The notes: a model not told the origin generated them from the letters alone. 64,000 nucleotides of DNA from Adineta vaga (GCA_021613535.1 CP075496.1:2666001-2730000), one strand, 5' to 3'. Positions 1 through 11,876 are shown, counted from the stretch's first letter. Program-made: numbers and translations.

Positions 1-783
1 CCCTTAACGCATGTTTGACGATCGATTTGCACGTCAGAACCGCTACGAACTTCCACCAGGGTTTCCCCTGGCTTCATTCTACACACGTTAAGTTCACCAT
101 CTTTCGGGTCTCATTGCATATACTCTTACTAAGCTCTTTGCCAGCGGCAATAGAACCTGTCAGTGTTGCGTTCATTGTCATGATTTGCACCAGATGACAG
201 AAATCACACTTCAAACATTGCAAGAATGTTCTTTACTTTCATTACGAGCAAGGCTTTTCATACTGCCGAACTCTTGCACATGCAGTGAACTCCTTAGACC
301 GTGTTTCAAGACGGGTCGAATAACTCGGCATTCAAAACTCCTGTTGACTTGCCGATTTCATTGACAGCCACAAAACATTAGGCATTGACAATGAATAAAA
401 CTAATATTGTTTAGATATTAGTTACTCATGTAACACAAACAATGCTCATGGCGTGCCGTACTCGAAAGTACTGAAATCAAAGAACACGTCAGTTTACCTA
501 TAACGCCAAGTCGAATTTGTTATTTATGCAAGTCATATTTTTAACACGACTAAAAGTCGCTACCAAAATAGACTGATTCGACTAGCTGTAATGTTATAGA
601 TCCAGGTTCAGTTAATACTTTGAAAATGCATCCGATTCTAGGCAAGAACATATCAATGGACTGTTGAAGTTCCAAATCAACATGTATTACCATCATATAG
701 AAATCGAATTGAATCCAAAGTAATCTGATGAATGCGGCCATTCGTTTTCTTCTGTACGGTTTTACGTACTATTTAACTCTCTC

Positions 784-834
<51 letters not shown>

Positions 835-1172
835 GTTATAATATTTAGCTTTGGAACAAGTTTACGTCCCACGTTGGCGTAGCAATCTCAAACTACGCTA
901 CTCGAAAGGTAGACAATGTACGGCACAGAACTATTCGTGATTATAGGACTAGCACCTTCTATGGTTAAAGCCCTGATCAAAGGAACTCACACGAACAGGC
1001 ACCATACAGTAGTTACCCCAAATGCTACAATGCATGTCAGAAGTAAATCTAACACGCTTCAGCAATGAGCTTTTGCCGGTTCATTCGCCATTACTAAGGC
1101 AATCTCAGTTGATTTCTTTTCCTTTGCTTATTAATATGCTTAAGTTCAGCAAGTATTCTAATTTGACTTCAG
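1..1172 (-). rRNA. 28S rRNA, 5' part (gene A, cut by window edge)
   Basis: Large-subunit rRNA of the left-most unit; the gene continues beyond base 1. On the minus strand it begins with a segment matching the canonical 28S start (CTGAACTTAAGCATATTAAT followed by AAGCAAAGGAAAAGAAA). The 5' end was placed where CTGAAG-T-CAAAT can pair with ATTTG-CTTCAG at the 3' end of the 5.8S gene, the normal 5.8S-28S junction helix. The 5' boundary is good to a few bases. The part downstream of base 1 (including the R-element site) is outside the window, so whether this copy carries an insertion is unknown. Near-identical to the same part of the five complete genes. Confidence 0.95.
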
Positions 1173-1469
1173 CTTGAAATGTGAAAATAAATGGATAAGT
1201 ATATATTACACACATATTTATGTTACAAAGTCATTCGATTGCATGTTGATTATCAGTAACATGGATATGATAAAGATTTCTCATGTTATGACAGTTCACA
1301 CAATAAAATTCATTTGTGTATGTGTATAACTCCGTTTTATACGTATACAACATTATATAGAAATCTATATAATGATATATGTTATATATGTCTTGCAAGC
1401 TAGATAAAGTAATATTATCGAACTTGCCAGCAATTCATTTAGAAAATAAATGAATTTGATGTTATGTAA
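1173..1469 (-). other. ITS2 (gene A)
   Basis: Internal transcribed spacer between 5.8S and 28S, about 297 bp and AT-rich. It contains a nearly perfect palindrome at 1350-1373 (CATTATATAGA, 2-nt spacer, TCTATATAATG) and a second inverted repeat near 1431-1455 (AATTCATTT/AAATGAATT), as expected for folded ITS2 helices. The same spacer lies between 5.8S and 28S in all other units (genes B-F) with only single-base changes. Confidence 0.85.
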
Positions 1470-1624
1470 ACAAGACTGAAGCAAATTTAGCCTCGACTAA
1501 TGTCTTGGCTGCTAGATGCGTTCGAGTTATTCATGCTCAATGTGTCCTGCAATTCGCATTGCTTTCTCGCACTTTGCTGCGCTCTTCATCGAATAACGAG
1601 CCGAGTGATCCACCGTACAGAATT
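1470..1624 (-). rRNA. 5.8S rRNA (gene A)
   Basis: About 155 nt. In sense orientation it contains the hallmark 5.8S segments GGTGGATCACTCGGCTCG, GATGAAGAGCGCAGC, GCGAATTGCAGGACACATTG and TCGAACGCA. The 3' end carries ATTTGCTTCAG, which can pair with the first bases of the 28S gene. Ends are placed by alignment to the usual 5.8S length and are accurate to a few bases. It is processed from the same RNA polymerase I precursor as its neighbours. Confidence 0.95.
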
Positions 1625-1844
1625 ATTTTTTTTTGTTTCTGTATATGTATACAATTCGATTCATATTCAATGACAAACAACAATGATTTGTTGAATGGAA
1701 AAGTTTGAAACAAGTCACAGTTTTGAATATACTATGACTTGTTAGTTACATAATGGTGCGACACAATCATCACACATGTAATATGTATGATGATCGTGCG
1801 AAGTTAGAAGTTTTGTTTATGATTGGAAATCAATCATAGAACGG
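1625..1844 (-). other. ITS1 (gene A)
   Basis: Internal transcribed spacer of about 220 bp between 18S and 5.8S. Two hairpins are visible: AACAAGTCA/TGACTTGTT at about 1709-1743, and a longer imperfect stem around 1765-1803 (CACAATCATCACACAT against ATGTATGATGATCGTG, two mismatches in 16). Conserved in all units. Confidence 0.85.
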
Positions 1845-1990
1845 TAATGATCCATACGCAGGTTCACCTACGAATACCTTGTTACGACTTTTACTTCCTC
1901 TAAATGATCCAGTTTGAGCATCTTTTCGATAAAAACCGAACGACCCGAGAGCCGCTCGGAAAACCAAGCCGAAGATCTCACTAAAACATT

Positions 1991-2025
<35 letters not shown>

Positions 2026-3658
2026 ACAGGGACATAATCAGCACATTCTGATGAAATAGTGCTTACTAGGAATTCCTCGTTGACGGAGAATAATTGCAAG
2101 CTCCGATCCCAGTCACGAAGAGAATTTCATGGTTACCCACTTCTGTCGAAGTAGGAAGAAACATTCTGAACTCTCCAGTGTAGCGCGCGTGCAGCCTCGG
2201 ACATCTAAGGGCATCACAGACCTGTTATTGCTCCATTTCGTGTGGCTTAAAAAGTGCCACTTATCCTGCTAAGAAGTCTTGAAAAGTCCCTTCGAACTTT
2301 AGACTATTTAGTAAGCCGGAGTCTCGTTCGTTATCGAAATTAATCAGACAAATCGCTCCACGAACTACGAACGACCATGCACCACCACCCACCTAATCAA
2401 GAAAGAGCTCTCAATCTGTCAATCCTAAAAGTGTCCTGGCCGAGTAAGGTTTCCCGTGTTGAGTCAAATTAGGCCACAGGCTCCACTTCTTGTGTGTCCT
2501 TCCGTCAATTCTTTTAAGTTTCAGCTTTGCAACCATACTTCCCCCGGAACCTAAAAACTTAGATTTCTCGAGATCCGCCAGATGAGTCATATAAATAACC
2601 GCATCTAAAAGACAGTTGGCAACGTTTATGGTTTGAACTAGGACGGTATCTAATCGTCTTCGAACCTCAAACTTTCGTTCTTGATTAATGAAAACATTCT
2701 TGGCGAACGCCTTCGCTGCTGTTCGTCCTGTGGCGATCCAAGAATTTCACCTCTCACACCACAGTACGTACGCCCCCCTCTGATCCTATTAATCATTATC
2801 TCAATTTCTAAAACCAACGAAATAAAATCGAGATCTTATTTCATTATTCCATGCAATATATATAGGCGAAAGCCTGCTTTTAGCACTCTAATTTTCTCAA
2901 AGTAAACGTTCTGGCAACTGACGACAATCGATAAAGATCATCGCCAGCCGTCCAGCAAATGAGGATCTGTTAACCAACATGGCCAGTTAGACCAGCTAGC
3001 AACAAATACCCGAAATTCAACTACGAGCTTTTTAAACACAGCAACTTTAGTTTTCCTTATTGGAGCTGGAATTACCGCGGCTGCTGGCACCAGACTTGCC
3101 CTCCAATTGTTAATCGATAACCTGTTTACAGTGTTCCCATTCCGATTGTCAGCCTAAATAAGACTAACATCGTTATTTCTCTTCACTACCTCCTCGTTTT
3201 GAGAGTGGGTAATTTGCGCGCCTGCTGCCTTCCTTGGAAGTGGTCGCCGTTTCTCAGGCGGCCTCTCCAGAACCAAACCCTGATTCTCTGTACTCGTTAC
3301 AACCACGGTAGACATATAATGTACCGTCTAAAGTTGATAAGTCAGACACTTGAAAGATATGTCGTCGACACAAAGGTCATACGATCAACACAAAGTTATT
3401 TAGAGTCACCAACAAACAGTTCCGGTTAAAGAACTAGAAGGTTTTGATCTAATAAAAGCATTCCGATATTACTACCGGAATTGTCGCATGTATTAGCCCA
3501 GGCTTTTCCTCGGTTATTCCATTTAGAATTTATGATCAAAGAAAGTTATAGCTGATGTAATGAGCCGTACGCAGTTTCACCTTAAACCAGTTCATACTTA
3601 GACATGCATGGCTTAATCTTCAAGACAAAGGAAAGCCACCGACAAGATCAATCGGAAA
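1845..3658 (-). rRNA. 18S rRNA (gene A)
   Basis: Small-subunit rRNA, 1814 nt, a normal length for an animal 18S. Sense-strand landmarks: 5' GATTGATC then GAAGATTAAGCCATGCATGT; GTGCCAGCAGCCGCGGTAA; GTGAGAGGTGAAATTC; GAATTGACGGAAGG; CACACCGCCCGTCGCTACTA; and a 3' end GTAGGTGAACCTGCGTATGG followed by ATCATTA. The 5' end lacks the exact canonical TACCTGGTTGATCC (it reads TTTCCGATTGATC) but aligns with it. The ends therefore carry a few bases of uncertainty. The gene heads each transcription unit; its upstream spacer is at higher coordinates. Confidence 0.97.
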
Positions 3659-3676
3659 GCTTCGTTATATATATAT

Positions 3677-3702
3677 GCATATACAAGAAGATATGTATAT
3701 GC
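3677..3702 (-). other. Hairpin just upstream of 18S (5' ETS)
   Basis: Inverted repeat GCATATAC / GTATATGC, 8 bp with a 10-nt loop, about 20 nt upstream of the 18S 5' end. It is identical in every unit. The position suggests a pre-rRNA processing structure; this is inference. Confidence 0.5.
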
Positions 3703-4242
3703 TTTTTTTCACAACAAGTCAAATGAAATCACTTCATTATGACCAGTGTTTATAATATAAATATTACATTTATATTCGTTGTTTCATCGAGACGAAACAA
3801 AACCAACCCACATCATAGGAATAAATTCATTCCTGTTTTTAATGCAACTCATTTACAAGCATTCAAGCCCAAACTATCAACATATGACCAATTATTGAAA
3901 ACTGATCAACAAGATGTTAGTTTATATATGTGTGTGCGTAAGTTGAAACATTTTCAACCGCATTCACTTCTTTGCCATTCGTGATGCATTTTGTTTGCAA
4001 TTAGTTCGTTTTTTTATATGATATTTGTATATGATCATGTGAAAAGTTGACGAAGCAGCTTCGACAAACTTTTTTTTTCATCATATACAATTTATTTCAT
4101 ACTGCTAAACAACTGTATCAACACAGTCATACTAGCCGAACCATCGCTTCATCACAACATCATCCTCGAGAAACTAGACCATTCTTGTGTCAGTCGAATC
4201 TGTACAAAAATTGTTATATCGGAATCGCGTACTACGAGTTTG

Positions 4243-5123
4243 CTTCATATATAACTGAGGAATACGTCAATCCATCTGCTCATTCATTTTTTCATTCACC
4301 TACGTCGTTGTATTAACTCCATATGTAATACGAAGTAGACTCAATAGATTTGCCGAATCCATTTTCTATTCAGCTATTTTATTGTAGCAACTTCATATAT
4401 AATATGAGCTCGAGTTAATCTATTTGCTTGATCATCGTCGTGTCTTCGCGTATTTCTTTTTCTTTCTTTCTTTCTTTCTTTCTTTCTTTCAACTATATAC
4501 TATATACTACGACTTGGCGACCGATTCGCTTATTCGTCTTCACACCCTTGTATATTTCTTTTCTTTCCTGTATACTGTACTATTCTATATTATATATGAA
4601 GAGTGGTCAATCGCTTTGCTTATTCGTCTTTGCATTTTTACCTATTTCTTTTCCTTTTCTTTAACCTCATATTATATATGAAATCCAGTCACTCCATTTG
4701 CTTACTCATACTTTTGGATTCAGTTATTTCTCTTACTTACTCTTCATCTTCATACGTAAAATCAAGTGAAATCAATCCATTTGCTAATTCATTGTCTTCA
4801 AATCATGTATTTCGTTTACGCGTTTTGCAACTTCATACTATATATGAAATCAACTACATCTATTAACTTACTCGTTTTCTTGTATTCAGCTAAAACTTTG
4901 GTTTTCTCTTCAATTTCATATCATATATAAAATCCAGTCAGTCGATTTACTTATTGATTCTTTCGTATTCAGCTACGTCTTCTCTCTCTGTTATCTTCAT
5001 ATAAAATATCAATCGAGTCAATTCATTTGTCTGTTCATTTTCCTACATTTTCCTATTCTTTTTTTTCGCTGTCAATCACATTATATCGAATATAAAATTG
5101 AAGCAATTTATTTACTAAATCGG
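4243..5123 (-). repeat. IGS1 degenerate ~80 bp tandem repeats
   Basis: About eleven diverged copies start near 4245, 4319, 4393, 4500, 4584, 4667, 4746, 4830, 4913, 4993 and 5075, i.e. every 74-84 bp except one 107 bp step that contains a TTTC run (4453-4490). Each has a palindromic ATATATAT-type core followed on the + strand by a GTCAATC.ATTTGCTTATTC-like block and a pyrimidine-rich tail. IGS subrepeats upstream of rRNA genes often act as enhancers or spacer promoters; no function is shown here. Confidence 0.7.
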
Positions 5124-7279
5124 TTTTCATCAATAAGCTAATTGATTTGTTTCAATTGTATACTTTGGATGAAATGATGTATCTTATTATGTCAGAGTAA
5201 GTATATGTATCTAGATTTCATACATATGACAGATAATAGAAGTCGTTCTCTTCTTCTCGTTAAATAAGCCAAAAAAAAAGAAATAGTCACACAGTCAAGC
5301 ATTGATTTGTTTTTCGAAATTTTACTTTTATTTTTTCGCACATCATATGTCTATTTTGATCTTCTTTCATTTGCAATTTATATAAATTCTGAAAGTAAGT
5401 AAAGTTATTTTCTTAACGTTCTCTCATTCATCGATTCATTTGATTCTTCGTTTCATTTATTTTGATTTTAATTTTCAAATAGATAATACAATGAAACAAA
5501 TCGATATCAAATCATTCGTTTTATTCTATTGCTGGTTATAGATGTCATTCGATGAAATATTCTTATTTCATTCGATCGAGAAATGAATAAAATAATCGAA
5601 TCGAATCGAATTTTCTTCATTCATTCAATTCACTTTCTTTAGTTTTTTTCTTATTCAATTTCATTATATTTCTTTTCTTTTCACATATTCATTTGAAATA
5701 TTTTATACTTCTATGTTTATCATCATACAATCGAGAAAATCTCTCTTCTATTCTTATTTCATGATTTCATACATTCTCCAGATGATTACATATATATGAA
5801 TAAAGTAGAACTATCGTATTTGTTAACTTGATTTCTTCTATAATATCAATCATAAAATTAGCATCTTTATGAGAAAAGATATGTTTTTCCATAAATCTTC
5901 ATGGATTTGGTATTCAAGCATATTTTCTCCTTATTAATTTTATAAATATATATGACATTTCAATTTTGACATTTGTTTTATTTTCGTTTTCTATATCATA
6001 TTCAATCAAAGATAATATATTCGTCATACACATTTAGCTGTTATATTCAATTGATATAGGTAATTTTAACAAAATTCGATCTTCATTCTCATCATTTATC
6101 TACATGTATTTAGATCCTTATTTCATTTTACATGCTTGGTAAAATTCAAAATGACATTTATTCATATGTGTATAGTTTACGAATCGAATTCCCTTCAAAT
6201 GTTGAATATTTGTTCATTTTGAGAAAATATAAACTTTTCATATTCATTCATACAAGATACTATTACTATACAATATGAAAGTTATTGAAAACGATTTTAT
6301 ATTGAGCAAGAATCGATCAAGATGACACAACAGATCGATATTTATATCGTAGAAATGTATAGAATGAGAATGAAAAGTTTCAACATATTTATTGGATGGA
6401 TATGTTCGTGAACAAAATGCTACTTAATTTAGACGAAATTTTATGAAAATGACGTTGAAACATGTATGATTTTGGTTTTTCTATTTCATATCCTATGAAT
6501 AGGAATTAATATAATCGAAAGTTACATGTCAACAATGTGTATAAGCGTATGGAGAAGAGAATTTTTAAATGATCTACTATCTATTTGTATACACCCTCAA
6601 GTAAACATCGAAAATCATTTGAATTCTTAGATACAAGATGTATGTTTTTATTTTTTGTTTGAAGATATCTATATTCATCTATGTTGTTAAATTATTGATA
6701 ACAAGAGTAAATGAATTCGAATAGAATGAACATCAAACAGAAATAATATCTGTTAGTAATGATGATTTCATATCATATGTATTTCATAATATGACATGTG
6801 TCTATGATTTTGATTCATATGTACTACATATCTACATCTAGGTTGTTTGTATATTGTCGTCATATGTAATCAAGATGATTTTTCCATTGTTAAGATTTAA
6901 TAAATAAAATGAAAAACGTAGAGAAACTGATTTTTAACATCTTAAGTTCGATTGAAAGAAGACATGAAAATGAACTATTTCAATGTGTTATTTTACTGAA
7001 TGTATGCGTTTTTCTTGATTAACAAAAGACTTCTCTTGACATGATATACTACTAGTTCGCGTTGTAGTCTTTTTTTCTTACAATTTATTCATATAATATT
7101 AATTCATTTGGATATTATTCATACATAGAATAAAATATCAAATAGCTTTGAATAAAAGATTCTTTCCTTTTCGTACATGAATGCATATATGTATGTGTTG
7201 GTATTGACAATGCGATGACTTATATTATTTCGATTTCGTTTGTGTTTCTATAAGACATATTCATGAAATTGTGAAATTT

Positions 7280-7327
7280 AAAATGCAAATGTCGTCTATA
7301 TAGAACTGAAGTCTATCGAATCAGCAT
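7280..7327 (-). repeat. Distal copy of 28S-end hairpin element (IGS1)
   Basis: 48 bp direct duplicate of the sequence straddling the 28S 3' end (7766-7809), differing by a 4-bp insertion and a few substitutions. It contains the hairpin ATAGA-ACTGAAG-TCTAT (7300-7316). The loop is unchanged and one base pair of the stem is swapped (G-C to A-T) relative to the proximal copy. A candidate 3' ETS processing or termination element. Confidence 0.6.
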
Positions 7328-7765
7328 TTCTATTTCATTATTCATATTGATAATGACGATGGGATTAATGATATATATGTTCAATATAAAGAAGAGAGAA
7401 CATCAAATCAATATTTCGATATGATATATGATACTGACAATCATCGTTTGTATATCGTGCAACATAGACATAGATGATGGTAATGATCAAGTAGAAGACA
7501 ATATTCTTATATATAAGATACGAAAGATAAGATATACAGTATGTAATTCCAAGTAAATATTTACTTGAAGTTGTTTGTTCGAAATAGCGTAGCATAGAAG
7601 ATATATATGTATGTATGTATGTTATGGTAAACATATCAAGATGAATATGAAATTATAGAGTGATACATGTTGTTGTTGTTTTTTCTAATCGAAGAATAGA
7701 AAAAAACGACTAAGTCATAGAAAATGAATGAATGAATGAATAAGAGAGAAATTATTACTGATGAT

Positions 7766-7809
7766 AAAATGCAAATGTCGTATAGGACTGAAGCCTATCG
7801 AATCAGCAT
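7766..7809 (-). repeat. Proximal 28S-end hairpin element (IGS1)
   Basis: Lies at the 28S 3' end and holds the hairpin ATAGG-ACTGAAG-CCTAT (7782-7798). Immediately upstream on the sense strand is the conserved 28S terminal segment (GCGATCCGCTGAG). A stem-loop just beyond the 28S 3' end is where yeast Rnt1-type RNase III cleaves pre-rRNA; the assignment here is by position only. Confidence 0.6.
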
Positions 7810-8223
7810 AACATCGAGCAGAAACTCAGCGGATCGCAATGTGGCGGTTGCTCTCACGTGTACGTTACTCTGTTACTGAAGAAAGTCGTTTACAATCGAT
7901 TCTAGCCATTAGTGTTGTTTCGACTAAAAATGCATCGTTGCAATCACAATCTCATTTCGATTATGACGAGGCAACAATACGGTAGCTTCATTCATATGTT
8001 CACTTGATCAACAGTTTGAACATATATAAATGTGCTGACGACAACCAATGTGCCAAAAAATCATTGAGTCTAGATCGGATTCCAACTTAGAGGCGTTCAG
8101 TTGTAAGCCGTCGGATGGTAGCTTCGCATCATTGTCCTTTCGAACAAATACGTAAACCAAATGTCCGAACGTACGGTTCCTCTCGTACTAAGTACGATTC
8201 CTATATCAATGACAAAATCCAAT

Positions 8224-8276
<53 letters not shown>

Positions 8277-8318
8277 ATTGGTGGGTGAACAATCCAACAC
8301 TTTGCGAAGTCTGCTTCG

Positions 8319-8356
<38 letters not shown>

Positions 8357-8379
8357 GACGTCGCTATGAACGCTTGGCC

Positions 8380-8414
<35 letters not shown>

Positions 8415-8795
8415 TCACCTCTTGCAAAAAACTCGTTAAATCAAAAGGATCGATAGGCCCGGATTTCTCCGTCTGTATTCGTACTGAAAATCTAAATCAA
8501 GCTGACTTATGCCCTTTTACTCAATGTGTGGTTTCTGTCCGCACTGAGTCAACTTTTGGACACCTACGTTAACATTTGATAGATGTACCGCCCCAGCCAA
8601 ACTCCCCACCTGTCTCTTTCCTTGAAGCAGATCACGTTGATACAAGTATCGACGTTTGTCACTCAAACACTGGATGTAAAATCCAATCTCTGTATAACCA
8701 AGTAAGTAAAGAAACAATGAAAATAATGGTGTTTCATTGACGTGTTGCCACTCCCATCTACGCTACACTTTTCAAGTCTCTTTACGAAGACAGAT

Positions 8796-8829
<34 letters not shown>

Positions 8830-8836
8830 ATTGAAG

Positions 8837-8878
<42 letters not shown>

Positions 8879-8888
8879 CAGGGACAGT

Positions 8889-8948
<60 letters not shown>

Positions 8949-8950
8949 AG

Positions 8951-8988
<38 letters not shown>

Positions 8989-11190
8989 ATTTGAATTTCT
9001 TCACGTTAACATTCAGAGCACTGGGCAGAAATCACTTTGCGTCAACACCAAGTTTTCCGGCCAATCGCAAAGCTCTGTTTTAATTAGACAGTCGGATTCC
9101 CCTAGACGCAGCGAGTTCTAAGTTTGCTATTAAACGATGTCCGAAGTAATACGGCCCGCAAGCGAACCGCATACCGTAGCAAAACGATTCCACAGCAAGA
9201 CAAGCCACTAGTCCGAACGATCAGACACATTGCTGCATCCGAAAGCTCAGCTCCAATAGCAAGTCTACTGCTTTATCATCAAGCCCGAACACCCTAGCAC
9301 TTAGAGCCAATCGTTATCCCGAAGTTGCCGATCGATTTTGCCGACTTCCCTTGTGCTACCTTGTTCTAATTGACTAGAGGCTTTTCACCTTGGAGACCTG
9401 ATGCGGTTTAGAGTACAGATAAGTGCGAAATTGAATATCTCGCTCAAATTTTCAAGGATCACAAATGATGCACCGAGGAAGTAGCAAGAACGGCTACTCT
9501 TTACCTTCATTTGAACCCTATCTCCAGTTGAACTGATTCCAGGGTCGTCTGATGAAGTAACAAAGAAGAGAAAACTCTTTCCAGGACCACTTGTGATGTA
9601 TTTGAGCTTGTTTGTGTTACCACATATGTTTGACACGAAATCAAACAATCTCCGACACTTAGTACAAGAATATTAACTTGTTTCCCTTTCGATTTGATGG
9701 AATATAAATATGATATGAATATAGATATTCCTCGTTCGGAACCCTCTTTCGAGCGCATCTTAGGACTGACTGACCCATGTCCAATAGCTGTTCACATGGA
9801 ACCTTTCTCCACGTCAGTCTTCAAAGTTCTCATTTGAATAGTTGCTACTACCACTAAGATCTGTACATATGACTGCTCAAGCCACACTCACGTGTTAGCC
9901 TTCGACGCAACCATATCAACCGTCCTACTTGTTACGACATGATGTCCGTTAATGGCTTGTTGTATCGTAACAGTCAAGTATAAGAGGCTCGCTCGAGCGC
10001 CATCCATTTTTAGGACTAGTCGATTCGGCAGGTGAGTTGTTACACACTCCTTAACGGATTCCGACTTCCATGGCCACCGTCCTGCTGTCTATATCGACCA
10101 ACACCTTTTATGGTATCTGATGAGCGAGACCATCTGGCTCTTTATCTTGACGTTTTGTGCATCCAACAGCGCCAGTTCTGCTTACCAAAAATGGCCCACT
10201 TGGCACTCACATTCGCTGTTCATTCTCAATGAAGTAGAAAAATGAACTTCATACCCATTTAAAGTTTGTCAATAGGTTGAGCGTATTTTACGCCCAATGC
10301 CTCTAAACATTCGCTTTACCGGATATAACTGTGAAAATTGAATGCCAGCTATCCTGAGGGAAACTTCGGACGGAACCAGCTACTAGATGGTTCGATTAGT
10401 CTTTCGCCCCTTAACGCATGTTTGACGATCGATTTGCACGTCAGAACCGCTACGAACTTCCACCAGGGTTTCCCCTGGCTTCATTCTACACACGTTAAGT
10501 TCACCATCTTTCGGGTCTCATTGCATATACTCTTACTAAGCTCTTTGCCAGCGGCAATAGAACCTGTCAGTGTTGCGTTCATTGTCATGATTTGCACCAG
10601 ATGACAGAAATCACACTTCAAACATTGCAAGAATGTTCTTTACTTTCATTACGAGCAAGGCTTTTCATACAGCCGAACTCTTGCACATGCAGTGAACTCC
10701 TTAGACCGTGTTTCAAGACGGGTCGAATAACTCGGCATTCAAAACTCCTGTTGACTTGCCGATTTCATTGACAGCCACAAAACATTAGGCATTGACAATG
10801 AATAAAACTAATATTGTTTAGATATTAGTTACTCATGTAACACAAACAATGCTCATGGCGTGCCGTACTCGAAAGTACTGAAATCAAAGAACACGTCAGT
10901 TTACCTATAACGCCAAGTCGAATTTGTTATTTATGCAAGTCATATTTTTAACACGACTAAAAGTCGCTACCAAAATAGACTGATTCGACTAGCTGTAATG
11001 TTATAGATCCAGGTTCAGTTAATACTTTGAAAATGCATCCGATTCTAGGCAAGAACATATCAATGGACTGTTGAAGTTCCAAATCAACATGTATTACCAT
11101 CATATAGAAATCGAATTGAATCCAAAGTAATCTGATGAATGCGGCCATTCGTTTTCTTCTGTACGGTTTTACGTACTATTTAACTCTCTC

Positions 11191-11241
<51 letters not shown>

Positions 11242-11579
11242 GTTATAATATTTAGCTTTGGAACAAGTTTACGTCCCACGTTGGCGTAGCAATCTCAAAC
11301 TACGCTACTCGAAAGGTAGACAATGTACGGCACAGAACTATTCGTGATTATAGGACTAGCACCTTCTATGGTTAAAGCCCTGATCAAAGGAACTCACACG
11401 AACAGGCACCATACAGTAGTTACCCCAAATGCTACAATGCATGTCAGAAGTAAATCTAACACGCTTCAGCAATGAGCTTTTGCCGGTTCATTCGCCATTA
11501 CTAAGGCAATCTCAGTTGATTTCTTTTCCTTTGCTTATTAATATGCTTAAGTTCAGCAAGTATTCTAATTTGACTTCAG
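7808..11579 (-). rRNA. 28S rRNA (gene B, uninterrupted)
   Basis: Complete large-subunit rRNA, 3772 bp. Sense landmarks: 5' CTGAACTTAAGCATATTAAT; the sarcin-ricin loop AGTACGAGAGGAACC (around 8176-8190); the segment GACGCGCATGAATGGATTAA (R-element target region); AACGAGATTCCCACTGTCCC (R1 region); and a 3' end containing GCGATCCGCTGAG. The variable domain at about 9390-9740 is continuous. An R2-site change is present at 8949-8950: the sense strand reads CTCTTCTGGTAGCC where almost all eukaryotes have CTCTTAAGGTAGCC. No insertion. The 3' end is placed within about 15 bases. Confidence 0.96.
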
Positions 11580-11876
11580 CTTGAAATGTGAAAATAAATG
11601 GATAAGTATATATTACACACATATTTATGTTACAAGGTCATTCGATTGCATGTTGATTATCAGTAACATGGATATGATAAAGATTTCTCATGTTATGACA
11701 GTTCACACAATAAAATTCATTTGTGTATGTGTATAACTCCGTTTTATACGTATACAACATTATATAGAAATCTATATAATGATATATGTTATATATGTCT
11801 TGCAAGCTAGATAAAGTAATATTATCGAACTTGCCAGCAATTCATTTAGAAAATAAATGAATTTGATGTTATGTAA

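Larger units (their letters stand above)
3659..7807 (-). other. Intergenic spacer 1 (5' ETS, repeats, 3' ETS)
   Basis: 4149 bp of AT-rich spacer between 18S gene A and the 3' end of 28S gene B. From the 18S outward: (1) 3659 to about 4240, a strongly conserved likely 5' external transcribed spacer with several small hairpins (3677-3702; TTGTTTC/GAAACAA near 3779-3800; AGGAAT/ATTCCT near 3818-3835; GTTGAAA/TTTCAAC near 3942-3958; CGAAG/CTTCG near 4051-4063); (2) about eleven degenerate ~80 bp repeats; (3) about 5124-7279, unique AT-rich sequence in which I see nothing gene-like; (4) two related 28S-end hairpins. No promoter or start site could be placed. This spacer is a distinct sequence type compared with IGS2-5. 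Confidence 0.85.

Noticed and set aside
4424-4866. Overlapping frames rich in F, S, Y and L, resembling membrane proteins
   Set aside because: They arise from the TTTC microsatellite and AT-rich ~80 bp repeats. Their lengths change between units with the repeat number.
3659-7807. 5S rRNA gene or tRNA genes within the spacer
   Set aside because: No 5S consensus segments and no tRNA-like boxes or cloverleaf were recognised on either strand.
8285-8572. 95-codon open frame repeated in every unit
   Set aside because: It lies antisense to the most conserved part of 28S (around the sarcin-ricin loop) and is open only because rRNA is conserved; it is a shadow, not a gene.
9385-9758. A hidden break or intron in the 28S variable region
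   Set aside because: The AT-rich segment near 9675-9735 is continuous with conserved flanks and present in all copies. It looks like an ordinary expansion segment; a processing break cannot be judged from DNA.
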